Part shown: one piece after another, positions 23,299 to 35,723 of the stretch
How positions within the stretch are numbered: position 1 is the stretch's first letter
Layout: each line of letters opens with the position of its first letter
Assembly (NCBI RefSeq): GCF_910589235.1
Contig: NC_060959.1
Coordinates: forward strand, 10,815,907 to 10,879,906
Direction: 5' to 3'
DNA: 64,000 bases
Source: Vespa crabro
Taxonomy: Eukaryota > Arthropoda > Insecta > Hymenoptera > Vespidae
Translations under genes and position numbers: made by a program
The notes under the pieces: model-generated
Seen by the model: only the letters and a program-made list of their open reading frames with translations
What the model was told of the DNA's origin: nothing
Databases searched by the model: none

Positions 23299-24107
23299 GC
23301 TAGTTTCCACAAAAGCCACACCGCTGTTAGCTCAAATCCTACGGTCTGGCTTTCGGTCTGTTCGTCTGTTAGAACTTCAAGACTATATATGTATAGTAAA
23401 ATGTGGTAGTTTGGATTATCTATTCGCCTCAAAATTATCCTCATTGGAAATCGAAAGATAATAACAATTGATGATTTAAAATCAACGAATCATTCTTTGT
23501 CAATATCAACGACAAGAAATATTTACACTTCATTTCAATTTATCACGAAATAATTGATTTATGCTGAAAAAAAAGAAAAAAAAAATAAAAAGAAAAAGAA
23601 AGAAGAGAAAAAACAGAATGTAGTGAAAATAATCGCTATCTAAAACGCAATATATAAGATCTCTTAACGTGTTAGACGTTATCCCACGTAAACGTATTTA
23701 GAATAGACAAAGATAGAAAGAGCATTGATCTTTTGCACCACCGTGAGAGAAACGAGCATTGTGCAATGTAAGAATCGAGATTATCCAGCTCCATTCTCTA
23801 CTCATTCTGTTCTCCACCTTCGACCCTTCCGGAAAGAAGTGTGGGGTATGGAAAGAGATAGATATATAGATAAAGGGAGAGAGAGAGAGAGAGAGAGATC
23901 CAAACGAAGCTTGGAGGTCTCGAAACAGGCGGCCCGTGAACGAACTGCAAGGGTGTAAATCTGAAAGTTGGCTAAACTGTCTGCTCTCTCTCCCCGATCT
24001 AACTCAGCTTTTGCTTTACCCTCACACCCCCATAACCACCCTCCCGGACTTGGTCCCTATTCAAGTCGTTTGCCCCGAGGGCTTCGTCCTGATGCCCTTC
24101 TCTCTCA

Positions 24108-24170
24108 CTCTCTCTCTCTCGAGAGAGAAATATATATATATATATTTCTCTCTCTTTCTCTCTCTCGCTC
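24108..24170. repeat. Chained palindromes of CT, GA, TA and CT units
   Basis: CT units meet GA units head-on at an XhoI-like CTCGAG (palindrome 24114-24127). The same GA run starts a second perfect palindrome, 24121-24154: GAGAGAG, AAA, seven TA, TTT, CTCTCTC. The GA arm could pair with either neighbour, so alternative hairpins are possible. Confidence 0.9.
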
Positions 24171-24265
24171 TTTTGTCGACATGAGAGGAGGATGAGAGAC
24201 GAGGAAAATTGGAAATTTTTACTACCGTTTCGTTTCCATTTAACACTAAATCGGCTTCTCAAAGT

Positions 24266-24270
24266 GAGAG

Positions 24271-24308
<38 letters not shown>
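24266..24308. repeat. (GA)n microsatellite
   Basis: GA units with two interruptions near the start. The next 400 bp (24310-24720) is unique DNA without a callable gene. Confidence 0.9.
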
Positions 24309-24730
24309 TCTTGGTAGCATTCATCGAGTAACCCCTCTGTAGAGACGCTAATGCGTTTTTCGATTGGCCAATAGGTAGGTAGAGGAGAGCCATCGCCTCG
24401 ATGTTTTATATCCCAAATACGAGGGTGTTGGAATGTTTTAGGAAACGAGCTACGGATACAAGTAATTACGCGGATAAGGGAAGTAAATCCTAAAAATATG
24501 AGAAAGAGGGAGGTGCTTGAAATCATCGAAGATTTTCTACTCAGCGAAATTTCACGAAGGATTTGAACTACGACCACGAATTATACTACGCGAGAGAGGA
24601 TATAAGATTTTCCAAGGCGAGTACATGGGTTCCTTAGAACGAAATCGCGAAAGGAAGGTGGCTCTTAGCCATCCCCTAAAACTACTACAATCAGCAGGAG
24701 CCACGTCGGCAAAGTTTAATTATTCTCTGC

Positions 24731-24751
24731 TCTCTCTCTCTCTCTCACGAA

Positions 24752-24798
<47 letters not shown>
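24731..24798. repeat. Adjacent inverted CT/GA tracts (hairpin)
   Basis: Sixteen bases of CT units, an eight-base spacer ACGAAATA, then GA units to 24798. This gives a perfect stem of about 16 bp with a very short loop. Confidence 0.9.
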
Positions 24799-24801
<3 letters not shown>

Positions 24802-24913
24802 GGAGATAGTCTGGGTATCGTAGATCTACTTGCTACGCCGGCCAAGCTACGATTGAGCAATTATACTTGCTTACGTACACACATTTTGCATCACCACTAC
24901 ACGTATACGTACG

Positions 24914-24918
<5 letters not shown>

Positions 24919-24951
<33 letters not shown>
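24919..24951. repeat. (TA)n microsatellite
   Basis: Pure AT units preceded by ACGTATACGTACGTATGT, an alternating purine-pyrimidine run. Confidence 0.95.
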
Positions 24952-24955
<4 letters not shown>

Positions 24956-25071
24956 TGTTAGTGTATATGGGAATGCAGATGTGGTATTCTTGTAGTATAC
25001 AACGAGGAGTCGCGCTTCCCACGGTGGATACCCAGAACCAACTAATTCGCTTGAATTTTGATTTTCAATAA

Positions 25072-25075
<4 letters not shown>

Positions 25076-25112
<37 letters not shown>

Positions 25113-25199
25113 CGAAGAGGTAGACTAAAAGATAGAGAGAGAAGGAAACAGGGAGGGTAGGAGAAAGGACAGACAGGGATAGCGAAATAAGAGAAATGC

Positions 25200-25274
<75 letters not shown>

Positions 25275-25349
25275 GAGAGGGTGGGACTGAGCGTTAAAAT
25301 GAGACAGACATAGGAACTATGCGTACATGCGAGAGAGAGAGAGAGAGAG
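25076..25349. repeat. Cluster of three (GA)n microsatellites
   Basis: GA tracts at 25076-25110, 25203-25272 and 25331-25349 sit in purine-rich DNA. The middle one is among the longest GA runs in the window. Confidence 0.95.
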
Positions 25350-25394
25350 GAAGAAGAGAAGAGCCACACCGGAGACGCGCGTTGGGATTTAGCT

Positions 25395-25510
25395 TCCGCG
25401 TACAGCTGTACCATGCCGGGGTTTGAATATGCATGATGCATGGGCATTAAAGCCCTCCCTCTCTCCCTCGGCATCGACTCCACCAGGGCCGTCCTCGTAT
25501 GCAAATACCC
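25395..25510. promoter_or_regulatory. Possible cis-regulatory cluster: E-box, ATGCAT pair, octamer
   Basis: A GC-richer unique island between simple repeats. It contains a perfect 12-bp palindrome GTACAGCTGTAC (25400-25411) centred on a CAGCTG E-box. Two ATGCAT palindromes lie seven bases apart (25429-25434 and 25436-25441), and an ATGCAAAT octamer, the POU-factor core, lies at 25499-25506. The motifs are seen directly. That they are bound, or work together, is inference. Confidence 0.25.
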
Positions 25511-25598
25511 GCTCGCCACCGACGCTACCACCTCCGTCACCTCCACTAGCAAGCACAACGCTTGCTACCAGCATCACAACGTCTCTCTCCTTCCCTCC

Positions 25599-25601
<3 letters not shown>

Positions 25602-25639
<38 letters not shown>

Positions 25640-25681
25640 CTATCTATCTATCTATCTACCTATCTATATATATCTATCCAT
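25602..25681. repeat. (CT)n followed by (CTAT)n
   Basis: CT at 25602-25632, then CTAT units with one CTAC and a short TATA interruption to 25681. Confidence 0.95.
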
Positions 25682-26029
25682 CTATCTTCTCTCTTGTTTC
25701 GACGAACGTACTACAAAATTGCTACGTACGTGTATACAATTTTATGTGTGCATATATGTGTTAGTAGATATGTGTGCGTGCACGTGTGAGTACTCGTGAA
25801 TTTTCGTGAAAAAATATATAACCGTTAATGCCAACCACGTGGATACACGAAGCACAAAAAATGCTACGTCTCTCGCGAGGACCTTTCGCGAGGGAAAATT
25901 GTTCGGTGAAATTTGGCGTGACAAAATGGATAGAGAATGCAGAAAGAGAGGCAGTGATACACAAAGAGAACGAGAAAGGAAAAAGTGAAACGAACGAGAG
26001 AGAATCGAATAAACGTATATAAATAATGA

Positions 26030-28200
26030 AATGTACATTAACAAGATTACTCATTATAGGAATTATCTTTCAATTAAATCGTTCCCGGATGAAAATTCCT
26101 GTTTTTCAAAGAAAATCGTGGAAAATGTCAGTGCACTATAGTGGATTTCTCGTTTGTCATAATGCTACAAAGGGTCCTATATTATTTTTTATCGGATTTA
26201 ATTTGATAATTCGATTAAATAAGATGCATCCTTCTAAAAGCTGATACCGAAGATCATATTTGATCATACACATGAGCGTAAATATTTTTTATCATACATT
26301 TATGGGACCCAATCAGGATCATGATTATGATTATCGAGAGTGAATTATTGAAAAAGGAAAAAAGGGCGAAAAAAAAAAATTAAGAAGAAAGAAAAAAATA
26401 ACGAAGCTAGGAAGGATCTCGTCAGTATTTCTTTTCTTATTTCCATTTCGATTTTCAATCCTACAAAAGTGAAAAAGGAAACGAAAGGGTTGACCGACAA
26501 AGTCGTCGGTTATCCGTCTCAAAGTCATTAACAATCTAAAGTTAATTTTGATAGAAGCAAATAATTGGCCGGAGAGGGAAAAGAGAACTACGAAGAAGCT
26601 GGTCCCTTTCGCCATAATGACGTTGAATCACGCCATTTGGCGAGAATACTTCGAATCACGACTCGATGTTGGTATAATATGAAAACGGAAGAAGGGTACT
26701 ATTCCCTGGAAGGGTTTATAGGACCTCGAAGGTTCGGCTCCCTTTACCAATTATTTGTAATTATTTCGTCGACGGTGAATTAAAATTGCCCTTTCCCTTT
26801 TGTCGTGTACACCGATTTGATAAGAAATATAAATAAATAAATAAGTAAATAAATAATGAAGTAAATAAATGAATGAATAAATAAATAAATAAATAAAACA
26901 GTTAAATTCAATTGCTAATTATGAAAATGAAGTTACATTGCAATTATCTATATCCGGTTAAATTGTAATACACATGTGACACGTGAATTAACTGCTGATG
27001 ATTAAACAACAAAACGATAAGAAAATCCTCTGACGGATATCCGTTAACAAAATCCAACATTTCGAGGAGTGTCAAACGCGATTGGATGAATATATCGATA
27101 CAAACGCCCGTACCCTGATTATGCAATTTGCTGATCCAACACTATCTGATTCTATCGTTACACAGCGACAATACGCTAATTGGTTCGTTATGGATGCAGA
27201 ACCGCACCGTTGCCCCGGTACTATATCGATTAAAGCCTAACATAATTCGTTATTATCCTATGACGTGTGCATGATTGCTACGTAATGTTGATGCGTTCGA
27301 AACGATTACTCGCGATCGTACATTTATCCTACCTGTCGATACCTTTCACCGATGTAAAGAAAGTATTATCAGAAAGGTTAACAATTTTTTTTTCCTGAGA
27401 AGGGATTTTGTATAAAAATTAAAAAAAAAAAAAAGGAAAAAGAAGAAGAAAAAAAAATAGGAGAGCCGGAAATACTATTATAAGTAGTTAGGTAAATATT
27501 CCAGAAAAATAGTGATGCAATCTATATATAGAAGGATGCAGAAACTGAGCGGGAACATAATCAAACGAAGTAGAAAAATAAACAAAAAGAAATATATCGT
27601 AATATTAAAAATGAAGCCAGGTGAAGTAGAAAATTTAAGAGATGAAAATAATTTGAGAATCAACGGCGAAGTAGAAAATTTGAGAAAATGATCAAAGGTT
27701 ATGACGGCAAAATGAAGACTTCAAAAGAGGAAGGTATACATATTTTTTTTTTCCGCCCTTCGAATACGGTCATAGGGAGAGAGGGTGGGTCTAAACAATT
27801 CATATAACACGCCCCCATGGTAATACTATCACCTCTCGTAATTATCTAAACGTTCAGCCGATATTCCCCGTATCGTACGAAGGTCATGGCTTCTTTAATG
27901 AAACCCAAGGCCCTCTAGAATTTCGAAAATAAAGCTATGGTGCTTAGCAGGCTGGTGGCACGCGTACCTACGAAGCACGCACCCTGAAGAAGATATGAGT
28001 AATAGGGAGGTGGGGTGGTGATTTAGTATTAGGATTTATTAGGGCACTCACCCCTCGCGGCTAGCAACGGTAACGGTTACGAAGGGCGAGGGTAAGACCT
28101 TATGATTTCTCCTGGGGACCCATACACACGACTTGGACTAATGCACCTGCCGTCCTTAGTCCCAGTCAGATTCCCTTCCTTTTTTTTTCCACATTTGCCG
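26030..28200. other. AT-rich unique sequence with a (AAAT)n array, no gene seen
   Basis: Includes the tetranucleotide array at 26831-26897 and an A-rich tract at 27417-27460. 27030-27320 and 27780-28190 are less AT-rich and have many CpG, but only short frames. No exon is supported. Confidence 0.6.
26831..26897. repeat. (AAAT)n tetranucleotide repeat
   Basis: About sixteen AAAT units with GTAA, ATGA and GAAT variants in the middle. Confidence 0.95.
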
Positions 28201-28202
28201 AC

Positions 28203-28283
28203 AAAGAAAGAAAGAAAGAAAGAAAGAAGGAGAGAAGGAAAGAAAGAAAGAAAGAAAAGGAAAAAGAAAGAGAGAAGAAGAAG
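28203..28283. repeat. (AAAG)n tetranucleotide repeat
   Basis: AAAG units interrupted by AAGGAGAG, ending in GAAGAAGAAGA. Confidence 0.95.
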
Positions 28284-28977
28284 AGTCTCGTGACATTTAT
28301 ATCACGAATAAAATTTTCGGCGCGACATTTTGATATCCGCCACAAGATACGCCTCGATTATTTGTCATCCACCTCTTTCAAGTTTCCCTCTTTCTATCCG
28401 CAATGGAGGAGCGAGGGATCGATGGAATGACCTTCGAAAAAAAAAAAAAATCTCGATCCTCGTTAAGTAATTTATCATTGCTCGTACGTAAAAATAATGA
28501 AAGATTTCATAATCGATTTTCTATTTCAATATTATCTAAACGATATTATCAAATGTAATCCGAAAAAATTATTGTCAATCGACTTTCCTGATTTTTCTTT
28601 TTACTCAATCGAGATATTCCACGGGCATTTTCCCTCGTCGTAATCGATTAAATAAGTAAACTCTTCTGTGAGTGAGGGAATCTCCTTTTCATCGTTCCGG
28701 TACTCACCTGCAACAAAAGGAAAAGTCACGTTAGATGAGATTAACGAATTAGAATTGCGCAGGAAATTATTCGGTAGGAAAGTGTAAGCACACTGATAAG
28801 AGATAAGCGTTTCTCGTTAGCATTAGAGAACAATATCGTAAACAGGAGTGTTTATACAAGGCTCGGTCTCGGCAAGTGATACGTGACACGCATAGGGCAG
28901 TGCGAACAGGGACCAAGGGAAACGTGGAGAGTGCGCGAGCCAGCTGGATTCACGAGGTGGACTTAAATTTCCATTAG

Positions 28978-29190
28978 TTACGCGACAATGGCGTCGAGGC
29001 AGCTCGAGAGACGCATAAACGTGAGGTGCTCGCCGGGGATTACTAAAAATCCGAGGCATGCATCCGCCGTTGAATACACGCGTTTAAACTCTTCTCCGTC
29101 GTTCTCGGATACACCGACGGGAAACAAGCGTGTTGCTTGGAGTGGATGGAGGGAAGGCAAAGAAAAGGGGATGGTTACGACGTGAAACAA
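28978..29190. other. CpG-rich patch with open frames on both strands
   Basis: On the plus strand an ATG at 28988 in good context (CGACAATGGCG) opens a 65-codon frame ending at 29185, starting MASRQLERRI. On the minus strand a pyrimidine-rich tract ending in CTCCAAG precedes a frame that stays open to a TAA at 28978 and includes SENDGEEFKRVYST. A third frame (28823-29059, minus) is also open. Simultaneous openness of three frames in a GC-rich patch means none can be preferred. No family is recognised. Confidence 0.12.
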
Positions 29191-29210
29191 AGTCGGATAT
29201 GAATGTATAT

Positions 29211-29212
<2 letters not shown>

Positions 29213-29270
<58 letters not shown>

Positions 29271-29281
29271 ATATATACATA
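29213..29281. repeat. (TA)n microsatellite with TTTATA interruptions
   Basis: One of the longest TA arrays in the window, followed by TACATATA. Confidence 0.95.
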
Positions 29282-29413
29282 TATCTTGTTTTTCCGTAAG
29301 TTTCGAGAAACGTCACGCTTCATTGTTTGTGTACTTCTTTTATATATAACAATAATATCGGCAATCCTCTCTTAAACGAAGCAAAAATTGTATCACTTTC
29401 TTCGCATACGCAC

Positions 29414-29418
<5 letters not shown>

Positions 29419-29462
<44 letters not shown>
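29419..29462. repeat. (AAT)n microsatellite
   Basis: About fourteen pure AAT units. Confidence 0.95.
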
Positions 29463-29463
<1 letters not shown>

Positions 29464-29858
29464 CTTCAAAGTTCTTTACCTTCAGATGATTTGCACGATT
29501 CGAATCATATGTGAAAATTCCTACATGAATGAATATTTTTCTCACGAATTTTTTTTTGGAAGTGTCGGCATAAGTTAGACGGTTTTCAAATGGGAAAAAG
29601 ACGAAGGATATTTTTATAATAATCGCGAAGAAGAAAACGAACGGACACGTGTGTCTCGTATAATTTTAATTCCAGAAATATATGTATATATATATATATA
29701 TACACGTACACACACATACAAACAAACACATATTGGACGTCTCTTTAAATTGCTTGTATTGTCCTGAATATTGCCAAGTCCTGCACGTGACACAACCACA
29801 CGCCTCTGTAACGCGTAAAACCATAACGCGAGTGACCCCTTCGATGATGGAGGGAAGA

Positions 29859-29859
<1 letters not shown>

Positions 29860-29914
<55 letters not shown>
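29860..29914. repeat. (GA)n microsatellite
   Basis: AG units with one AAAG interruption. Confidence 0.95.
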
Positions 29915-29917
<3 letters not shown>

Positions 29918-30440
29918 GATGTATTTGGACATGTCGCGGAGAATATACACGATAAAGAGGGAGGGTAGATAGGGGGTGGAAAACTCGCGAGCCGATCTAA
30001 CAAACAGAATATCAAGACAGCACGTGCCATGGCACGCAACGAATATCCTCGGAAGCACGCATCTCCACCCTTAACTCCGTTCTCTCGATGGTACAACCCT
30101 CATTTCGATCTCCTCCCTTTCATTCCCCCACCCATTTCCAAGTTTCCTGGAAAACCCAACTCCTCCTCTCATTTATTTCTAACTATATCCATATCTTTAT
30201 CTCTGTCGTTTTGACCATCGAAAGTATCGCGTTTTTATCGTAAAGGGTAACTACCCTTCTGTCTGAACTTTTCTAACGTTTTCTTTGATCTTCAAGTGAG
30301 AAATAATCGAGTTAATTAGAGTTTCTAAATCTTGTATCAAATAAAACTAAAAATTTTGTTATTCACGAAATTAAACTGTCGAATAAAACAAACATTAATA
30401 AAAGTAAAACTATTCATACACATTAAACTTATTCAAAGTG

Positions 30441-30442
<2 letters not shown>

Positions 30443-30473
<31 letters not shown>
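30443..30473. repeat. (TA)n microsatellite
   Basis: Fifteen TA units in AT-rich unique DNA (30240-30720) that has no gene. Confidence 0.95.
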
Positions 30474-30475
<2 letters not shown>

Positions 30476-30728
30476 GTAATGAAAATTGAAACTAAGTAGA
30501 ACTATATAGATCTTTGACATTATTCCTTTGAATATTCTTTTATCAATAAACAACGTACAAACATATTCATTAGAAACGTATTGTAGCGTTCAAACCATCT
30601 ACTATCACATATATGCGCGGTATTTCAATAACTGCAATCAACAGAGATCCATTGTTCTTGGAAATAATGGCTTTAACTTAACGATAAAAATATTGTCGTG
30701 TAACAAGATTGAACGAATTTATTGGGAC

Positions 30729-30840
30729 AAAAAGAAAAAAAAAGAAAAAAAAAAAAAAAGAAGAAAAAAAAAAGAAGATCTCAAAAGAGACATTGACTTT
30801 TTCTTCTTTTTCTTTCCTTTTTTTTTTTTTTTTTTTTTAC
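30729..30840. repeat. A-rich tract followed by T-rich tract
   Basis: G-interrupted A-runs to about 30776, then a C-interrupted T-run from about 30799. The two arms are complementary in composition and only about 25 bp apart. A CT-rich tract with C7 follows at 30920-30960. Confidence 0.85.
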
Positions 30841-30999
30841 AATTTCCAAAGAATAGTTGACCTAGTAAAATTAATTGCAACAAATCTTGGATATCCACAT
30901 AGATGTTTCTCTCTTCATCCTTTCTCTCCCCCCCCCTCTCTTTCTCTCTCTCTCTGTGTCACTTTCTTTTTTTCTCCTTTTATTAAGGAGAATCCGTGA

Positions 31000-31210
31000 G
31001 CATATTCGCGTATTTTTGTTCTCGATTATGTCGGCCGGCATTATGCTACCACTAGCCGCTGCTACCGGCTCGAGTCTCGTTGTTGACAAGGGTCGAACGC
31101 GAGGGTTGGCTTGTTTGCGCGGTGTCACCCTTATCTCGGTCGTTGCCCCAATTTTCACGGCTCGAAATAAAAGGGGTTGAAACTACTACGCGTTACGACC
31201 TTAACTACGT
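31000..31210. other. GC-richer unique patch, no gene called
   Basis: Balanced composition and many CpG. Plus-strand frame 30875-31180 and minus-strand frame 30871-31158 are both open here, both partly made of repeat, so neither is called. Confidence 0.4.
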
Positions 31211-31854
31211 GCCGACGCTCACGTGAGTTTTCTGTCTCTCTCTCTCTCTCTCTCTTTTTCATTTCTTCATCAAAGATATTCTTCAACAATACTTGTTATT
31301 TCCTTTTTCTTCTCACACGATCTACATATATATTTTATTTTTTCGATGAAAATCCGAATTAAATTTTCCGATCTTAAATATTTAAATGATTAACTTTCAA
31401 ATATACACATACACATACATATGCATACGTTTATGAAACTTGAAGAATTTCAAATTTATTCGCCTTTTGATCTCTTCCTTTTTAATTCACTTTTTTTCCC
31501 ACTTTTTAATTAAGGGTCCAGCCATAAAGTATCCTCCATTTCTCGATGGGAATCACCATCCGTGGTCGTTTTACGTAACCGAAAACCCGCTCACGGGCTG
31601 CCCTTTAAAAAGAATTAAAATGAAAATATGAATGCATAACGAGATGCAAGGCTCGAAAGCGAAGGGAAGAAGAAAAGAAGAAAATCGGTTCGTAAGAGTC
31701 GGAGCGTGAGTGTCGGTCGAAGTACGCTCGAGATACTCAGAGGGATGAAAAATTCACTGGATATTTATTATTCCGTGCATAATTCGAGCTAGAAGGATAA
31801 GAGAAGGGAATCATCAACACCGAGCGAATTTTCCTCCTACGTATGTCTATGAAT

Positions 31855-31865
31855 GTGTGTGTGTC

Positions 31866-31908
<43 letters not shown>
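31855..31908. repeat. Compound (GT)n-(TA)n
   Basis: GT with one CT interruption (31855-31871), then pure TA to 31908. Confidence 0.95.
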
Positions 31909-31910
<2 letters not shown>

Positions 31911-33174
31911 CCTCATTAATTCGCGTTAATACTTAATAACTATCTTATACGAATTAATTCAATTTAATCCTGCGCTTAGAGAAGGATGATGCGTTCGAGA
32001 ATGATAATTTAAGAATGCGAATTATGATGAAAGAAACAATGATTATGTGTTCAGAAAATATAAAATAGTAATCAAAAAAGAAAAAGAAAGATAAGAAAGA
32101 AATTCTCTATACTTGAACTTTCTTATTAACTAAACCTTACCTAATTTCGTAAAAGCACGTAAAGCCACTAAGCAAAAGGTGGAATAATTAAACGCTTGAG
32201 AAACAACAGGAGCGACGTTCCACGCATCGCCGTCGAAACTTTGAGGACATAAAACTTGCCTGTAAAATCATCCTTCAAGCGACATCTCCAACCACCCACG
32301 TTCTCCCACTTTCGTCGCTATCGTCGTTTTCGTTATGTCACCGTGGTTTCGTACGAGGACCGAAATTTTACGCGGGAACTTTAATGAGAGAACTTGAAGA
32401 AAGTTACGTAAGATCTTAGAGGGGTAGGTGGGTGGGGGGCTAATATCGATCCACGAAGAAGGCCAAGAAAGGAAAATAAAGAGGAGGAGAGTAGAGGACA
32501 GGACTTTGGTATACTCCTGAAAAAGTGTGTGTGTATGTGTGTGTGTGTGAGAGAGAGAGAAAGAGTAGAGATAGATAACACGCGAACGAGTCGAACTAGC
32601 CGCCATTTTCCTTTTAGCGTTCCTGCCTCTTTCACAAGCCGACAAAATGGCGCTTCGCGAAGCGCTTTATCGGTATAAGCCAGCACGCGAGGAATATCGC
32701 GGTCGAACCCCACCTTTCCTATCAGTTATCACGTTGTAAACCTTATCTCCCACGGAACACAATACGTGCTCTCTGAGAGAATGAGAGAGAGAGAGAGAGA
32801 GAGAGAATTTCTCGTGCGTGGCTATGTGTATGTAAACGTGTATTATATGCTTTCGTGTGTGCATCGTTATTAAGGGTAACCGACGATCGTGTCGTGGAAT
32901 ATATTCGTGCCCTCGCCGCTTGTTAGAAATTGGGACGACGGAACTTTTATGGTGGTTTTAACGATTTTTCAACCAGTTACGAGAACACGGACACGAGGAT
33001 ATTCGATAGTTTTTACTATGAAACTACAAATCTTATAAGAAGCTTTTATAAGATCTTCGTGTCACTCGACATCTGATAGCATTGGGGGCAATATAATTGT
33101 TTCGGATATATGAAAAGGATAATAAATTTTAAAGGGACACGCGAAAACCTTGAAAAACTTTCTAAACTCGGCGA

Positions 33175-33213
<39 letters not shown>

Positions 33214-33728
33214 ACTAGGCAATTTTTTTTTCTTTCCTTTCTTTTACATCATTTTTCTTTTTGGTAAAAAATAAAAAAGGAAAAGAGAAAAAAAGGATAA
33301 CATCGCCGTCGGGTGGACAGGAATTCCGCACAATGACGAGCGTGTAATGGTAACGACGGGAAAGCGGTTACGTTGGCGCGTTTTATATCGACTGTAATTT
33401 TAACGTCCTGTTTTCTCGTTGCACCATCGCCCGCTACTCCCCGTGTACAAACTTGCGAAAAAAGTGGCAAAAACCGTCTACGTGGATCCGTCGAGTGACC
33501 GCACATATACATAGACACAAACACCGGGGCACACACGGCGGATACAAAAAACAAATATGACACTGGCCAGTATCGTTTTGGATAAAGGGGAAACGAAACG
33601 GTTAGCGTTTGTGTCCCTTTTATGCCTCGCATCAACGAGATATCGAGTTGAACCTCCGACTTTTCCATTCTTTTCCCTCGTTTCTTTTATTTTCCTTTTT
33701 CTTCTTTATATTTACACGATACATCGAG

Positions 33729-33761
<33 letters not shown>

Positions 33762-34664
33762 AAAGCAAGATAAAAAGAAAAGAAAAAAGGAAATAAGAGT
33801 CGAAAAGTCGCGTAGGAGATATCGTTTTGAGAATGCCCTTAAGGTGGTTATTATGGAATGTAATTAGAATGCACGAGTGGCACGAATTACGCTTTTAAAT
33901 GCGTTGCTTTGTATAAATTAGATCTAGCATAATTACGGAATCGAAAAGAATCGTAGTCGCTTAAAAAAAGAGAAAAAAAAAACAAAAAAAAAAAAACAAA
34001 AAAACAAAGAAAAAAGAAAAAGGAAACTAAAAGAAAATTAAAGAAAAGGAAAGAAAATAAAAATCTTAGCGAAAAGAAAGAAAGGCAGAAAGGGATGATC
34101 TCGAAAGGGAGAAAGAAATAAAGAAGGATGAGGATAGTTTAAAGAGAGTTGAGAGATTTGGATCAAAAGTTAATTGCACGGATTCAGAAACGTGAGAAAT
34201 AAGTACCGGAGAGGATGGGAGAGGAAAATTTTTGAAGAAAGAGAAAGAGAAAGAGATTTCATGAGGCGCGTGTGAAGATAGGGGAGTGTAGACGCTGGAC
34301 CGTTTTAAAGGGAGCTAAAAGAGAGAAAGACAGAGAGAGAGAGAGAGATAGCTTGAAGAAAAGTGCAATAAGCGAAGCTCGGATATGAGATATCGCGGGT
34401 GAGGTAAAAAGAAAGAATTATTATCAAGCGAATAATCCATTTGTTAAAACGCTCAAAAGATCTTAATCTTGTACTCTGGCGTACAGAATGATTCAAAAGA
34501 AATTTTTCTATTAGTTCTTTATATTCTATTAACAATTATTAATATAATTATTTCTTTGCTATATAACACCTATACATTTTCTAAATGACCTGAATTTATA
34601 CTATATTATTTCGATTCTCTCTTCTTTATCATAGTGTATTCAAACGGTCTCCTAAAGAAAATAA

Positions 34665-34667
<3 letters not shown>
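31909..34667. other. Unique DNA with scattered simple repeats, no gene seen
   Basis: Small repeats are (GT)n-(GA)n at 32525-32563, (GA)n at 32784-32807, (CT)n at 33183-33211, (GA)n at 33736-33761 and A-rich at 33965-34040. GC-richer patches at 32580-32750 and 33300-33560 carry short overlapping frames only. Confidence 0.55.

Positions 34668-34702
<35 letters not shown>
34668..34702. repeat. (GA)n microsatellite
   Basis: Seventeen GA units. A T-rich tract with C interruptions follows at 34851-34910. Confidence 0.95.
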
Positions 34703-34705
<3 letters not shown>

Positions 34706-35292
34706 CTTCATCCTTCCCAGCATCACCAGTCCCAATACCCACCCATCCCTATCCTATCCTATGCCATAACCTATGCCATGACGATCCGCAAAATATTTCT
34801 GGCATACAAATTTCGTGGGAAAGAATTTACTCTTGAGTCCCCTATCTGTTCTTTTTTTTTTTTCTTTCCTTTTCTTTTTATCTTTTTTCGTTTTCCTTTT
34901 TTCTTTCCGACGACCCTCGTCGTACTGTCGTTGAGAGGAGAAGAGGCATTAGCATAAATCGACGTGTATGAATAGTCGTTTTATAAGGGCGTCCCACTTT
35001 AAACGTCTCGCCGAGACAGTCTTTTGCACGAAGAAACCTTTAATTAAACGTTTCATAAATCACTTAAAACCGCTCGACTTGGATTGGTGCCGAAGGAAGA
35101 GTGAAATGGGGATGATAAAATTAATAAGATTAATCGGTTGACAGTTCGGGGAAATATTTTTGATATCCGACGACCTTCGACTCGTCCTCCTTTCTTCGCC
35201 ACCATTATCCTTTTTTTAAAATGGATCAGAATACAATTTTTCAAGCAGAAATATATTCATTTTATCAATCACGAGAGAGATGGGAAAAGGAA

Positions 35293-35314
35293 GGGGGGAG
35301 GGGAAGAGGGCGGG
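35293..35314 (+). repeat. G-rich tract with quadruplex potential
   Basis: Four G-runs (6, 4, 3 and 3 G) separated by 1-4 bases. Confidence 0.8.
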
Positions 35315-35667
35315 ACAAGGAAACATTACTTTTTTCGCAAAATAAAACGTGAACCCGAGATATTTCGAGAGAAAAAAAAATTCACAAATTTTCAGATAAG
35401 AGGATTAGGATTACATTTAGTTATATTTAATAAATATTTTCAATCGAAAAAACTAAAATTTATTTTAATTCTTTCCTCGAAATATTGACTATTTGTGAAT
35501 GATAAATTATTTAATCAATATAGAATCGTACGGATATTGATGAACGAACGATGATTAAATTCTATATCATTAAGTATGAAATATATTTTGCTATCCGTAT
35601 GAGACTTATGAAAATTACAACGCTTTATTCGTACGCTTTCCAAACTGAAGACTTTTCCTGTAATGTC

Positions 35668-35683
35668 AAAAAAAAAAAAAAAA

Positions 35684-35721
<38 letters not shown>
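35668..35721. repeat. Poly-A followed by (TA)n
   Basis: Sixteen A, then TA units to 35721. DNA on both sides is AT-rich without a gene. Confidence 0.95.
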
Positions 35722-35723
<2 letters not shown>

